Shown here one piece after another: positions 31,591 through 43,206 of a stretch of DNA of 64,000 nucleotides. The notes under the pieces are model-generated. The model saw only the letters and a list, made by a program, of their open reading frames with translations, was not told where the DNA came from and searched no databases. The stretch comes from Chrysemys picta bellii (lineage: Eukaryota; Chordata; Testudines; Emydidae): NCBI RefSeq assembly GCF_011386835.1, contig NC_088792.1:218956394-219020393 (forward strand), in the 5' to 3' direction. Position 1 is the first letter of the stretch. Each line of letters opens with the position of its first letter. The translations under genes and the position numbers were made by a program.

Positions 31591-32835
31591 ATGTTGCTAA
31601 AGCCCATTTGAATTAAAGGACCCAGAGTGGCTCCTATGAAAGTCAGTGGGAGGGTTGCTATTGATTTCAGTGGCACGAGGACTAAGCTACCTCAGGACAT
31701 TATTTTCAGAGCCTTTAGAACTTTGGATCACATCCAGCTTTCATGGAAGTCCATGAAAAGATTCCCATTGCCTTTGATACATAAAGGGATGCTGACTGCA
31801 TCTGACCCCAAACATTTCACATCTAGCAAAATTAATATTTATTAAAATTCCCCTTCATAAAACAATAATCCATCATAAATGTTCTAAAAAGTTAGCTGAA
31901 ATGGGTTGGTCCCTCTGCTCATTGTTCCCTGCTGTGAGTGGAAGAGGGGAGCAAAACCCATGGGAAAAGCTGTGGAGTTGGGGGATGGTGCCTTTCAGTG
32001 GTGGAAGTTGGCTTTACGGGATCCTCCTTCCTTCCACACAAACTCCTAGCTGGGAATGGCTACTTCAAGCAGCATGTTCCTTTTCTTCTTTGGATTAATG
32101 GGTGCTGAAAAAGGAAGGATTGGTTAATGCTTCTAGAAGCAGCATTAACTTTCTGTCCAGTCTGTAACCACCATTGGAGGGGATCACCAAGCTCATGTGC
32201 TCTCTAGAAGCCAGTGATAGCAAAGCTAACAAACCATGCTACATCGTGGACTGGAGCCTGAAAGCATTCACAGGAAGAAGCTCTCATTGTGGCTTGTCAG
32301 GAATCCAGTGGGGTTCTGCCTTTTTTGAGTGCTTAAATGAGATCTAAGTGGTGCTCTGAGTAGATCTGCCTTGTTTGAGTTTATACAGGACTAGTTATGT
32401 AAACAGGGGCCCTGTTTGCAGAGTAACTGAATAGCCAAATGATCATCTTTGTCTTCTTGTACTTTTGTTGAAGAAAGAAAAATCCAAAATAAAATAAGTC
32501 TGATTTATGCATGTAAACTTCATGCATGTAAATCTTGGGATGAAACTGGAAACACATTGATTGAAATGTCTAGCTCTTCTGTGTAAACTTTTATTAGTTC
32601 ATCGTTTCATGTTTCTCCTGTGTTAGCCTTCCCATACCCAGATACATTCATTCAGATTCCCATGCATGTTAACTGAACGCTATGGTACAAATGCACCTGT
32701 CCCATGAAAAGAAACAGAAGAAAAGTGAAAAGGTGCTTGAAGTACGGCATTTTCCCCTCAAGAAGGAGTGGCTTTTGGATATGTGGAGATGATGGGAGAA
32801 TGTCCTTTAAAGTCAAGATCTATGGAAGAAATCAG
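31591..32835. other. Noncoding DNA, nothing recognised
   Basis: No credible gene. Two adjacent 'tcatgcatgtaaa' phrases occur near 32505-32535. Confidence 0.45.
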
Positions 32836-32843
32836 ATTCCAGC

Positions 32844-32965
32844 TAGGGTGACCAAATGTCCCGATTTTATAGGGACAGTCCCGATTTTGGGTTTTTTTTC
32901 TTATATAGGCTCCTATTACCTCCCACCCCGTCCCGATTTTTCACATTTGCTGTCTGGTCACCCTA
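32844..32965. mobile_element. hAT-like mini-element, TAGGGTGACCA family, copy 1
   Basis: A 122-bp element with inverted ends TAGGGTGACCA and TGGTCACCCTA. The flanks carry an 8-bp duplication with one mismatch (attccagc 32836-32843, attccaga 32966-32973). Inside, 'gtcccgatttt' occurs three times. The duplication length points to hAT. Confidence 0.85.
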
Positions 32966-33120
32966 ATTCCAGAGGAGTGCATCCCGAGGTAACTGGACAA
33001 TGTGTCCTACCTCCTTTGTGAGTTGCTCACTATCCATCCTCCTGGGAACACAGCTGTCTCAGGAGTATGGGTCTGGCATTGGCATTTATACCACACCCAT
33101 TCATGGGCCTTACAGGTTCA

Positions 33121-33375
33121 ACGTCTGGTCTACACTACAGATCCGTATTGGTATAACTACCAGTCGCTCTTGGGTGTGAAAAATCCACACCCGTGAGTGA
33201 CGTAGTTATACTAACCTAATCCCCGGTGTAGACAGCGCTATGTCAGAGGAAGGGCTTCTCCTGCCAACATAGCTACTGCCTTGTGGGGAGGTCGATTAAT
33301 TACACTGATGGGAGAGCTTTCTCCCGTTGATTTAGAGTGCAACAGCAGCGCAGCTGCATCTGTGCAGATTTGTCC
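33121..33375. mobile_element. Harbinger-like MITE relative, partial
   Basis: Begins with GTCTGGTCTACACTAC, the end shared with the MITEs at 20659, 33584 and 38295, and carries 'tgacgtagttatactaac' and 'gacatagctactgcc'-like internal phrases that also occur in the element at 20982. No clear right terminus. Confidence 0.55.
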
Positions 33376-33545
33376 CTAGAAATGATACTAATAAAAAAAC
33401 CTCTGTTTCTGTCCCTCCTTCTCCCTGTTGGTAGTGGGGTTTTGTTTCCTCTTTTCTGTGGGATTTGAGTGGAAGCAGTGAGTTTTACATTTTGCTCTTA
33501 AGGTAACGAGGTTCATGGTCATGTGTGTTATGTCAGAGGATGTAT

Positions 33546-34255
33546 GCAGTGGTGTTTGTAGCTGTGTTGGTCCCAGGATATTAGGGCTGGTCTACACTAG
33601 GGTGGGGATCGATCCAAGATACGCAACTTCAGCTACGCGAATAGCGTAGCTGAAGTCGAAGTATCTTGGATCGAATTACCTGGGGTCCACACGGCGCGGG
33701 ATCGATGGCCACGGCTCCCCCGTCGACTGCGCTACCGCCGCTCGCTCTGGTGGAGTTCCGGAGTCAACGGTGAGCGCGTTCGGGGATCGATATATCGCGT
33801 CTTAACGAGACACGATATATCGATCCCGGATAAATTGATTGCTACCCGCCGATACGGTGGGTAGTGAAGATGTACTCTTAGAGACACACGGCGGGTGAGA
33901 TAGTATCATTTTTTTTGACTCAACTTCCATTGGTGAGAGAGAAAAGCTTTCGAGCTTATACAGAGCTCTTCTTCTGGTCTGGGGAAGATACTCAGAGTGT
34001 CACAGTTCCGTACAAGGTGGAGTAGATTGTTTAGTATAAGTAGTTAGCACATATTTCAAGGGATCATTCTAAGTGAAGTGGCCCATTAACACCCCTCCAG
34101 TCATAGGGGAGAAAGGAAGCAGGGGGCGGGGGCAGTAGCTGGGATGGGGGGCGGCGGTTTGTTAGTGGGTTATAGATTGCTGTAATAAGCCATAAATCCA
34201 GTGTCAACTGATCATAATTCTCTGCATCCTTTCCCGTGGCCCATTTTCTTTTCAA
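33546..34255 (-). mobile_element. Penelope-like element fragment, family 2, interrupted by a MITE
   Basis: Read on the minus strand: the end of the coding region (34255-34064, with TLDLWLITAIYNPLT), the family 3' region with an 'agaagaagagctctg' core near 33975, and the tail 'taatatcctgggaccaacac' at its left end. The tail is cut by the MITE at 33584-33877. Family 2 tails at 42588-42722 and 48605-48857 show the uninterrupted form. Confidence 0.8.
33584..33877. mobile_element. Harbinger-like MITE, copy 2, inside a PLE
   Basis: A 294-bp element with TTA on both sides (33581-33583 and 33878-33880). The uninterrupted PLE tail has a single TTA at this place, which confirms a 3-bp duplication. The left end is GGGCTGGTCTACACTA. 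The right end is decayed. Inside, 33609-33622 and 33661-33674 form a perfect 14-bp inverted repeat, and a second hairpin lies at about 33786-33830. Confidence 0.85.
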
Positions 34256-34403
34256 ATCACATATGATTTATACATATTCTCTACAGTCCTTAATTTGTAA
34301 TGAAAGAGGTGCTGGGGCTCAAGCAATTTTTTAACTTTCATAACTGACGTGGCAAGCCCAGAAGTGCTGGAGCTATGAACCGCCAAGTCTAGAGGTGCCA
34401 GGG

Positions 34404-35100
34404 TCAGCCCTGGCACAAATTAGGCACTGATTCTCTATGAGTCATCTTGTCATTCATTCTGAGACCTCTACATTTTACTCTGTACACTTCAGGAGTAATT
34501 TGAAACCTTTGCAATGTAACCTTTTTAAACTCATCATATCTCAAAGCCTGGTCAACTGACATTTTATTAAATACATTCAATGCTTTACCAGACAGCTTTG
34601 CAATCACCATGGGGACTTTCTTGTCCTCTGGAACTTTATGTACCTCACGTAGCCTTTCAAAAGTGATAAGGTATTCTTCAATACGGCCAGCTTCTTTGTA
34701 TGCAAGGCACAACTTATCCCAGCTGTATGTTCCTTGGATAGGATTGACTATTGCTTGAGGATTTTCTACCCTTAGTCTCCACATCTTGATTTCATGTTGA
34801 CGTAGCTTTTCATTCTCTTCCTGTTCATGTTGGATTCAAAGAGTTTCCTGCTGCAGTCTCTGTCTTTCCAGCTGCATCCATTCTGTTCTCAATTGTAAGC
34901 CGGAGAGTCTGTCTCTCCCTTTGCTGTGGACTTTGGGACTTCAGATGTATCCTGGGAAGACATCTGCCCTCTGTGGGACTTGTCATATTCCATGAGAAGA
35001 TTAACTCATCTGGCCTTTTTCCAGTATAGAATATACAGTGATCTGAGCACAATTCTTGTAACTGCTTTCTGGTGCATTTGGCATATGTTTCTTTGCTCAT
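34404..35100 (-). pseudogene. Gag of the second Gypsy element, broken
   Basis: The first segment (34825-35100) opens with MSKETYAKCTRKQLQELCSD and carries YTGKRPDELI. The second (34404-34784) has YLITFERLREVHKVPEDKK, VIAKLSGKALNVFNKM and FKKVTLQRFQITPEVYR, which match the helical capsid region of Gypsy gag proteins and the related SCAN domain. Between them is a glutamine-rich stretch with a frame change. No zinc knuckle remains. The gag would have packaged element RNA; this copy cannot. Confidence 0.78.
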
Positions 35101-35289
35101 CTTACCCTTGCTGCTGTTCTATTTATTGAACGCTTTCCTTTGTTCTATTTCCTTGTACCTGAAATAAACAAACAGAAAATAATAAAACTGTAACACTTCT
35201 TTGGCTGTTCCCAGCCTTTTCATTTGATAATCACATAAAACTATTTCACCATTGCTTAAAGTGTAAACATCAGCTAAAATGGCAAGTAA

Positions 35290-35307
35290 ATCCTGCTGAC
35301 TGTGCCA
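35290..35307 (-). other. Primer binding site of the second Gypsy element
   Basis: On the minus strand, one base after the LTR, the sequence begins TGGCACAGTCAGCAGGAT. It starts with the obligatory TGG and resembles the TGGCGCAGTCGG-type primer sites of other Gypsy elements. Confidence 0.6.
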
Positions 35308-35308
35308 A

Positions 35309-36000
35309 TGTGATGCTTTGGGGCTCAACTCTTAGGGTCACCCATGCGTCTCTCTCCCTCCTGACTGGGATATTTCCAGGCTGCATAATTCCCTGATTAC
35401 ACTGTGAATTCCCCAGCAAGGCAGACTGGCTCAGCAGGTGTGCTTCGCATTCCTTCCTCAGAGGCTATAAATGATGTAATTGCCACAGCTATAAGTTACC
35501 ACACAGCTCTTTTTAAGCAAGCACATTTATTCTTAAGGTGAAAGCATATTAAAAACAGAGAAAACATATTAAAAACAATAAAAGAACTTAAGCACATGGT
35601 AATACGCTTACCAGAGATCGCCCCCAACTCCAAGAGCTTTGGTAGGAGTCAGTCCTTCAAACCCTAAACTGAGGTTTTTCTGTGTTTTTCACAATGGCCT
35701 TGACTCTGAACCAGCATAGCCATGAATATGTGAGTCACTCCTTTATACAGTATGGGCCTCTGATCTTGTCCTCATGTATCAGGTGATCAGCAGACAAAGG
35801 TCCCTTCCTCAAGGTGAAGCTTCAGAAGGCTGAGTTCTTGCATAACCAGAGGGGGGTACATTTACATACACATCTCCCCTAGAGATTTCCTGGGAAATCC
35901 ACTTAACTTTAAAAGTTCACATTGTTTCAGATAGTCGCTTGGAGCTCATAACACTTCACAGGGTGTATGTTGGTCATATATCTAGTGGGGAGATGTTACA
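35309..36000 (-). repeat. 5' LTR of the second Gypsy element
   Basis: About 692 bp, with TGTGATGC at the inner end and GTTACA at the outer end as written on the plus strand. No second copy lies in the window, so the ends rest on the TG...CA rule and the primer site. Confidence 0.6.
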
Positions 36001-37940
36001 CACAATCCACAATAACACATAAACATTTGCATTTTAAATACAAGGAATGCCTAAGATACTTGAACTTAATTCAATGAGGTTTAAATTAATTCAGTAAGAT
36101 GTGTCTGGGATATAGCAGGAAATCAGCATATCTTAATGCCGTTATTATAGACAGTCTGGTTCTCACTAAAGATGAGCAAATAGACTGATATCAGGATTTG
36201 TTGATATTTGTATATTGGAAAGTGGGGGTTTCTAATAATGGGATTATATTTGATTACCACCAATATCTAAATAAAAGTCTCTTGGCCCTCATCATCCAAT
36301 AGTCTGTAACCTCTTCCCCAACAGGCCCAGTTCCCTTCTCCTTTTACCTGGCCCTGTATTCTTGCACTTTAGGAAGCAGTCCCGTGGTCTTCTTCTCTCC
36401 TCCTGCATCTCCAGGGGGTGACTGAGGGGCAGCCTGCTGTCTTATTTTACCCAAGCTCCTTAGTAAGGAGGAGTGGGAGTCATCCCTGCCCCATTTTCTC
36501 CTGCAGTTGTGAAGGTGTTGCTCCTGCTGCTGGCACCATTGGATATGCTGTCCTTTAACTCAGGAAAGAAAGAGCTGAGAGAAATAACTGTTCAGCCATG
36601 TAAATATAGGGGGCCTGATTCTGTCTCATATGGGTATGCATCAGGAGCAGCTCCACGAAAGTCAATGGAGCAACGTGAGTAACACCAGAGTCAGATCCAT
36701 GGTATCTAGATGTATTGGAAAAGGGTTAGCCATTTAACTGGCCATGTTAAATATGACACAGCTAGTGCTAACTCAGATCCTCCTCCCCAGGTACTTGAGT
36801 GGATTGATGAACTGTAGGAATGGGGCCAAGTTAGTTCTAACTCAGTCTTGAACTGTTTTGTAGCTATCTCCTCTTCATGTGTCTGGAACTGTACTTTTTC
36901 TAATTTGGCTTTTTTGAATCTTCCGTATAGTTCATCAGACAGTAACAATGATGTACTTTTTCTAACTTGGCTCCAAGTCAGAGTGGTGACTTTCAATTAT
37001 ACATGTTCAGGCTTATGGAATTTTCTTTTAGTTTTCTTATTCAATTAGCCAGGACCTTCTTATGTAAATAATTTCAATATTCTTTTATTGCCTACTCAGG
37101 AAGTCCCTACCTTTCAGTTTTAAGAACGATTATGTCTTCTCCTTTAATCCTGCAGCTGAACATACCCCCACACGCACTCATTCCTGCCCTCAGTTGTACT
37201 GTAGTCAATGGGGCTGGGCAGATATAAGTGAGGCCAGAGTTTGGCCAGGGTCTTTGTCTTTGTATTTTAATTTGTGCATGTATTTGTGTATAATAAATAT
37301 AGGTGGGGCTGGTAGCAGGGCTGCCTAAGCCTTCCTCCCACATTTTCTCTTGTCGATAACTTTGCCAAGCTTTAACTGTTCAGGCAGAAGTCTTTTATAC
37401 TTGCTCTATACTTCAGGCTGAATTTGTCTGGAAAGTTGCTGTGAAATTGGTTCAGTCATTCCCAAGAATGAGACTAGTGGTGGTATAGGTGGTTTTGGCA
37501 AATGTTAATACACCCCCCCCACACACACACAAATGTTTCTTTGAAGATCTCTAGCACCTTCCTGGTTTAAGCAGGAGCTTGACATTTGGTAGGGTGAAAG
37601 GTGCCTTTTACTATCCCTATGAAAATCCACTCAGATTTGGCTGAGTTCTGAACATCTGAAAATCGCCATTTACACATGCTCCATAGAGCTTGGTAGAGGG
37701 TTGTTAATGACAAATAAAGTACATGAGAGGTTTCATAAGATCACCTCTGTAAAATCTGGAAATATTACCCAGGCCTCTAGTATAGCAAATTGCATCGACT
37801 TGGTCATAGTGCCTTTCAGAATGAATGTGCCAATCTATGTGCTTGGATGTGCTGTGTGTAACCGCTGTATCTCCCTCCCCCCAGAAACAGATTCCTGATT
37901 TCCAACGTTATTCTGCTGTCTAGCAAATAGCTGTGTAGCA
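36001..37940. other. Noncoding DNA with a few repeat fragments
   Basis: No credible gene. About 36605-36710 is a fragment of the dispersed palindromic repeat ('gggcctgattctgtct' ... 'gaaagtcaatgga' ... 'cagagtcagatcc'). A (C)n(CA)n microsatellite lies at about 37510-37531. Confidence 0.45.
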
Positions 37941-37942
37941 AC

Positions 37943-38180
37943 AGTAGGCATCCTTCAGTCTAGAGAGACCATGAGTATCTGCCCCTGAGAGGTAAAGAAC
38001 TGGAGTACCTCTCCAGGGCACAAGCCTGGGCAGATGATATGGAGGCCCTGAGTTGCCCATGTATCAAGACCCCCCCTCTTGGCATCACTGTAAAATCCAG
38101 AGGAGAGGAAGAACCAATATATCTGGTACCCGATCCGCTGCAGGAATTGCCAGAAGATACTAAGATGTTAGTACCTGACC
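37943..38180. repeat. Unnamed dispersed repeat
   Basis: Begins 'taggcatccttcagtctag' followed by 'agagaccatgag'. I recognise this opening from many places in reptile and bird genomes but cannot give a family. No terminal repeats or duplication found. Confidence 0.4.
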
Positions 38181-38294
38181 GTCTTGGGGGCGCCACTTCA
38201 GATTTTCTGTCTAGTTTACTCTCACACCATTATATTTTCCTGAATTCACCCATAAGGCAGTGGGGCAAGCCAGCAAGCTCAAATAGTTGTGTGA

Positions 38295-38578
38295 GGGCTT
38301 GTCTATACTTACGCGCTGGTTCGGCTGCAGGCAATCGAACTTCTGGGTTCGATTTATCGCGTCTTGTCTGGACGTGATAAATCGAACCCAGAAGTGCTCC
38401 CCGTCGACTCCGGTAATCCTGCTCGGCGCGAGGAGTACGCGGAGTCCACGGGGAAGCCTGCCTGCCGCATCTGGACTGCGGTAAGTTCGAACTAAGGTAC
38501 GTCGACTTCAGCTACGTTATTCACGTAGCTGAAGTTGCGTACCTTAGTTCGAATTGGAGGGTTAGTGTAGACCAGGCC
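38295..38578. mobile_element. Harbinger-like MITE, copy 3, with long hairpins
   Basis: A 284-bp element with ends GGGCTTGTCTATACTTA and TTAGTGTAGACCAGGCC, flanked by TGA and TAA (38292-38294, 38579-38581). It holds two strong hairpins: a perfect 19-bp inverted repeat (38340-38358 against 38376-38394) and an arm of 15 bp (38486-38500 against 38539-38553) that continues inward over 'cttcagctacgt'. Confidence 0.82.
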
Positions 38579-38844
38579 TAAGTCACTGACAAAATGTGTC
38601 ATGGACCCCTCTAGTGGTTTATCCACATAAAGGATAACAGAATACTTCCCTAACAGTTACTCCGTTAGTTTATCTGGTAGAGGTCTGTGCTGTGGATCTA
38701 TTGGGTATGGATTATGATATGGTCTTTAAGTTCATGATCACATTCTATTTGTCCGATAGGACCCCTACCTCATTCAGTGTACAGGATGGATGGTGAATGA
38801 GGCAGAGGATTACAAGACTGAGACAGGATGTTTTCTTGTGTTTA

Positions 38845-38950
38845 AAGCACTGGACTGGGACCTGGTGGAGTGATGGTTTAGCTTTAGCTCTGCCACAAAC
38901 TTGCTATGTGTTATCGGGCAAAATATATTTAACACCCTGCCTCCCTAGAA
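38845..38950 (+). mobile_element. MIR-type SINE fragment
   Basis: The tRNA-derived part is readable as 'agcactggactgggacct', 'tagctctgccacaaacttg' and 'atgtgttatcgggcaaa'. It is old and 3'-truncated. Confidence 0.65.
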
Positions 38951-40639
38951 AAATATCAGTAAATTAGAGGATATTCATTACAGGGTATTGTAATTCTTGC
39001 AAAACAAAATATTACAAATCCAAGAAATACACAGTTAAAATTAAATGTAAAAGAAATCCAAACAGGCTCAGGTATAGAAATGTACACTTAAGACCCTCAA
39101 ATAAACTCTGCTTGTCACAGACTCTTCAAACTTTTCATATATAAAACTCACTGAAATCTAGTGTATATAACACATTTTAATATTAATTTTTACAATTAAT
39201 GGTAATTTCCATGATTCTTCTTCTTAACTGATAGCTTATCCTTGAGCAGAAACTTTAACTCTGTCCTGCGATTACATCATACCAAACCCATACAATTTAT
39301 AAGGCATTCTACTGTTTGTCAGCACAGATTAGATTAAATAGATTTGTAAAGACACATTAAATTTTTTTTTCACTTTTTCCCCTCCTAGGGTTACCACAGG
39401 GGGAGAGTTAAGGATTTTTGGATTACCTAACTGCATTTCCACACTTAAATATGTCTGGATATAAAGTTTAATTTTAACTGTGAATTTCTTGGGTTTATAA
39501 TGCTTACTTTTGGGATGCATTTTATGTGATCTACCTTAAATTACTGAGGCATGCTTTAAAACTTAACTCCATTTTAGCATTTTTGTCTGGGAATATATAT
39601 TATTATGAGTGTACAGTATTCTAGTTGCCTGGGCAAGGGAAAGATGGTCTTCATAATTTAGGGGCCAGATTCATCAGTGCATTCTGGTTGATTTGCTCTG
39701 GTACAATGATACAAAGTAACTCTAAACCTGGCTTAATTGGCCAGTTAAACTGGGTTTACAACTATTTTGTGTCCTGGAATTGAGCAAGCAGCCAGAGTGT
39801 ACCAGTAAATCCGGCACAAGATTATTAATTTTTCAAGGCAGCGGGACTATCTTTTCACAGAACAGCTTCAATACCAGTGGAGAACGGCTATAGCTGGAAT
39901 AATTGGTCTTTTTTTATTACGGTGCAATGAGATAATTTGAGACTTTCATTGAACTTCGCTGTATCCAAATTCCCTATACCACCAGCCCTTCTCTACTTAC
40001 TCACATGAGTAATCCCACTCACTGGGGCTACGTAGGTGATTATGAGCGTCACAGTGAACATGAGCTTCCATTCAACAATATGTTGCACTGTATCTATGTC
40101 TGCTCTGCATGCATTAGATTTTTCTTGGCAAACAGGCACTGTGGTTACTGCTTTTCCAAGACACACAACAATACGTCTGCTGCATATCCAGCGCAGGATG
40201 GAGCCTTTATTCTTTCCAGAAAGGCATTGAAATGAACAGGTAGACGGGCCCTTGAGTCCCAGCGTGTATTGTTTTGCAGATCCTATTTCTGCAAAGCAGT
40301 TGTTCTTCTGAAGGGCAGCAGTGGGATTGACTGGATCTTTCACAACCTTTTGATAACATTCTTCCCTTGTTTTGCTCAGCTGTTCCGCCATCGCCACTGC
40401 CAAATAAGGGCTCAGCCGTACTATAACTTATCCTGTAGTGTTCGAGCTCTTGACTCAAATGACTTACTGAAAAAAAAAATACACACCAAACGCTCTGTGC
40501 ACACAATAGCTGGAAAGCGGGAGTGCTGTGGTGTTTTCCTCTGTCAGTGGGTCAATGTGTTCTGTAAGCACTTCCATCCTGTCAAGTCCCTGGTTGGTCT
40601 CCACCTGCTAGCTGGCTGGCTCTTGAAGCAGGGCTGACC
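38951..40639. other. Noncoding DNA with one unexplained open frame
   Basis: Mostly AT-rich unique sequence. About 39660-39690 is a 'ggggccagattcatcagtgc' repeat fragment. The minus-strand frame 39993-40403 (136 codons) is the longest outside recognised repeats. It has a hydrophobic stretch near its C-terminus and several cysteines, but no domain I can name, and it overlaps open frames on the other strand. I do not call it a gene. Confidence 0.35.
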
Positions 40640-41050
40640 TGGCCGCTCCCTCATTTTGCTGGCGCCAGCGGCTTGATGGGCCTTGCACTTTGATTATTTG
40701 TGTTAACAGTTAATTTAGCACCATGGACACGTGTGCCAAAGCTGCCTCCACTTCCTCCAGCCTTCCAACAAATGGGACTTTTATGAGATGCCTTTCACAG
40801 CTCCCCCGCCTCCTCCAGCTCAACTTTTTTTCCTCCCCCTCCCCGCTGCCTCAATTTCAGCTGTAATCTTTTCTACATCTTGCAGGAAAAGAGCTATTTC
40901 TGGCAGCTCTGTCTCTAACACTCACCCCACTCAAACTGATTTAATGGAGATTTATAGAGGCAGGGCCATGCTGCTCCAAGGCGCTTTCCTGAAAAGTTTT
41001 GCTGTGTCGTGTTACGTATGGAATTTATTTATTTAATGTTTGCTGTTGTA
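40640..41050. other. Possible conserved noncoding element
   Basis: No repeat is visible and the composition is mixed. The stretch 40695-40725 contains 'ctttgattatttgtgttaac' followed by 'agttaattt', a TCF-like core next to an HNF1-like half-site pair. This is an impression only. Confidence 0.2.
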
Positions 41051-42280
41051 GCTACACTGTCAACTGCTAGCGTGACAGTGAAATCTTGTTACACAACACA
41101 TTTCTGATCAACTCCTCCCATCTGCTATTTCACCATGCTAAACTCTGACACCAGGTCCAGTATCATCATACCCTAGTCTGTGTGATTCTCTGGGTTAATA
41201 CTGCTTCTCATCTAAGGCAATATATATTTTGGCTCTCAGCTACAAATAAATCCTATTGTAAGTACCTTCTTCCTAATATGCAGCAAGCTGCAACAGTCCA
41301 AAAAAAAATAGTAGTTATGGAGAGGAGAGACTATTAGAATTGATCATGATTTTTCAATTCACTATCCTAAGAAACTATGTTCTCCAAAAATAAATAAGCA
41401 GCTGTATTTGCATATTACACTAAAACTGCTGATATTGCGGTTATTCCAGCTTTGACTGATGCAGAGAAACCAAGCCAGTATGTATGTGTGTGACTAGGTA
41501 TTTATGTATTTACAACCCCAACACATGCTTACCTTCCTAGTAAATAAGCAAAGGCATTAAGGAAACGTATTATTAAAACTCTGATTCCATATCCAGTCTT
41601 ATTTCACAGTGTCTGGCTTATGTGTTGAAGAGTCTTAAAACGTATGTACAATAGCTGAAATTCAACTCTGGGCAGAGTCCCCACGAGGCCTATGGACTGT
41701 TTAAGTCACACTTCATCCCTAAGTGATGCATAGACCTTGTGTGGGCTCTCAGCATACAGGTGAATTTCACCCTGTCTGTTTCTGTATGTCTGTTCAGGTG
41801 GTGGAATTAGGAAACAGTGGCACAATCCTCCTGCCTAGTTGTGACAGAGTGCTGAGAGCCAAGAGTGGAGCAATTTGCAGGACTGGGGCCATAAAGCTAC
41901 TGCTGGGCAGCTCAGCTCCCCAAAAGGAAAACTAGCCTCCTTCCAATCCCTAAACCACAACAGACTGAGCTAAACATAGTAGGTGAACTTCAGCCTCAGG
42001 AAGAGAGCAAGCACAAATCTTATACCCTATGTAAATCCCACATAAGCCCTATATTCTCTGTTACTGATTATAATAAACAGAGCTTTAAAATAATGCTATG
42101 GTGTATTTTTTTGAATCAATGCTGTTATGTTTTGGAGTTGGGTTGAGTAATGCTTTGTCTTTGGAGCATCCTTGGCATAGGATGTAAAAGACACTTGCCT
42201 GTGGCATTGCCATGAATGTCGCTCAGTTATAGCAATTGTGTGATGTATGTGACACCCACGAAAGGGCTAATTTATAAAAT
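41051..42280. other. Noncoding DNA, nothing recognised
   Basis: No credible gene or repeat. Confidence 0.45.
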
Positions 42281-42284
42281 AAAG

Positions 42285-42425
42285 GGACATAGGAATTGCC
42301 ATATCTGATCAGACCAGAGGTCCATCTAATCCAGTAACTTGTCTGTGTCAGTGGCCAGTCCCAGATACTTGAGAGGCAGATGCAGGAAACCCGTACATTT
42401 ACTTTATGGAACAAAAGGCACCAAC
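42285..42425 (-). mobile_element. CR1-type LINE 3' fragment, second subfamily
   Basis: Contains 'cagaccagaggtccatctaa', 'tccagtaacttgtctgtgtc' and 'cagtggccagtcccagata', phrases of a CR1 3' end common in reptiles. Orientation is judged from the 'gacataggaattgcc' end at the left. Confidence 0.6.
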
Positions 42426-42587
42426 GCAAAATAAGAAACCAGTGACTGCAAAAGATAATTTATGAGGGCCAGAATGTCAAAAAAGGATGTAATGGGTGCT
42501 CTGTTCTGACAACAATGCACACACACCTATTGTATCTCTAAAGATGGGTGTGCGCAGACAGAAATGTGTGTGTACAGAAATGTGTGT

Positions 42588-42722
42588 GTGACCTGAAGAG
42601 CTCTGTGTAAGTTCCAAAGCTTCTCTCTCTCACCAACATAAGTTAGTCCAATAAAAGATATTACCTCACCCACCTTGTCTCTCTAATATCCTGAGACCAA
42701 GACAACTACAACAACACTGTGC
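42588..42722 (+). mobile_element. PLE 3' tail, family 2
   Basis: Reads 'gacctgaagagctctgtgt', 'ctctctctcaccaacataag', 'ccaataaaagatattacctc' and 'ctctctaatatcctgagacc'. This is the full tail without coding part; it explains the structure of the broken tails at 21460, 33546 and 48605. Confidence 0.8.
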
Positions 42723-42814
42723 ACAAGTGAGGCACACAATCACGCAGGTATATGCACAATTGCTCCTTTTGAGGGTGCAAAGCCTGTTTGCACAGACCAC
42801 TTCTATTCTGCATT

Positions 42815-42900
42815 TCTGCACTGTTAAGGGGATGGACTAGATGACTTGGCAAATCTTTTCCATCTCTTGTTTCTCTGATTCGATGAACATTTGATCCTAT
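42815..42900 (+). mobile_element. CR1 LINE 3' end fragment
   Basis: 'aaggggatggactagatgac' followed by 'ttttccatctcttgtttc' and 'tctgattcgatgaac' matches the last bases of CR1 elements. Confidence 0.6.
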
Positions 42901-43206
42901 TCTTATTAGAATGTATTTATTAAAAAATCCAAGACCAAAAATTACCATTCCTCCTTCACTTTTATTGAACCAGGCATTTCTGCTGAATCATATCAGTTTG
43001 AACAAAATTCTGTACAACATAACACTTGCTTTGAGAATGACAACCTAACTTGTGGGTAGTGGAATAAAGTGGGACCATGTCCTGTATCGTTCCAACACTG
43101 GGAAATAAATGGGGTCTCCATTCTGCAATATAGTCTTGGACATTTTTATAGAACATTAGGGTAGTTACATTCATTCTGGTCAAGTTTGGTGTTTACGAAA
43201 GACCTA
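42901..43206. other. Noncoding DNA, nothing recognised
   Basis: Unique AT-rich sequence. Confidence 0.4.

Larger units (their letters stand above)
34404..36000 (-). mobile_element. Second Ty3/Gypsy element: 5' LTR plus gag only
   Basis: On the minus strand an LTR (36000-35309) is followed by a primer binding site and two gag segments ending near 34404. Protease, polymerase and the 3' LTR are missing, so this is a truncated copy or the remains of a deletion. It is a different lineage from the element at 4311-9001: the LTR is three times longer and the primer site differs. Confidence 0.78.

Noticed and set aside
42530..42590. Repeated 'gtgtgtg' and 'gaaatgtgtgtgt' phrases resembling a CRISPR-like or satellite array
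   Set aside because: Simple TG-rich repetition before a PLE tail; there is no regular spacer structure, and the genome is vertebrate.
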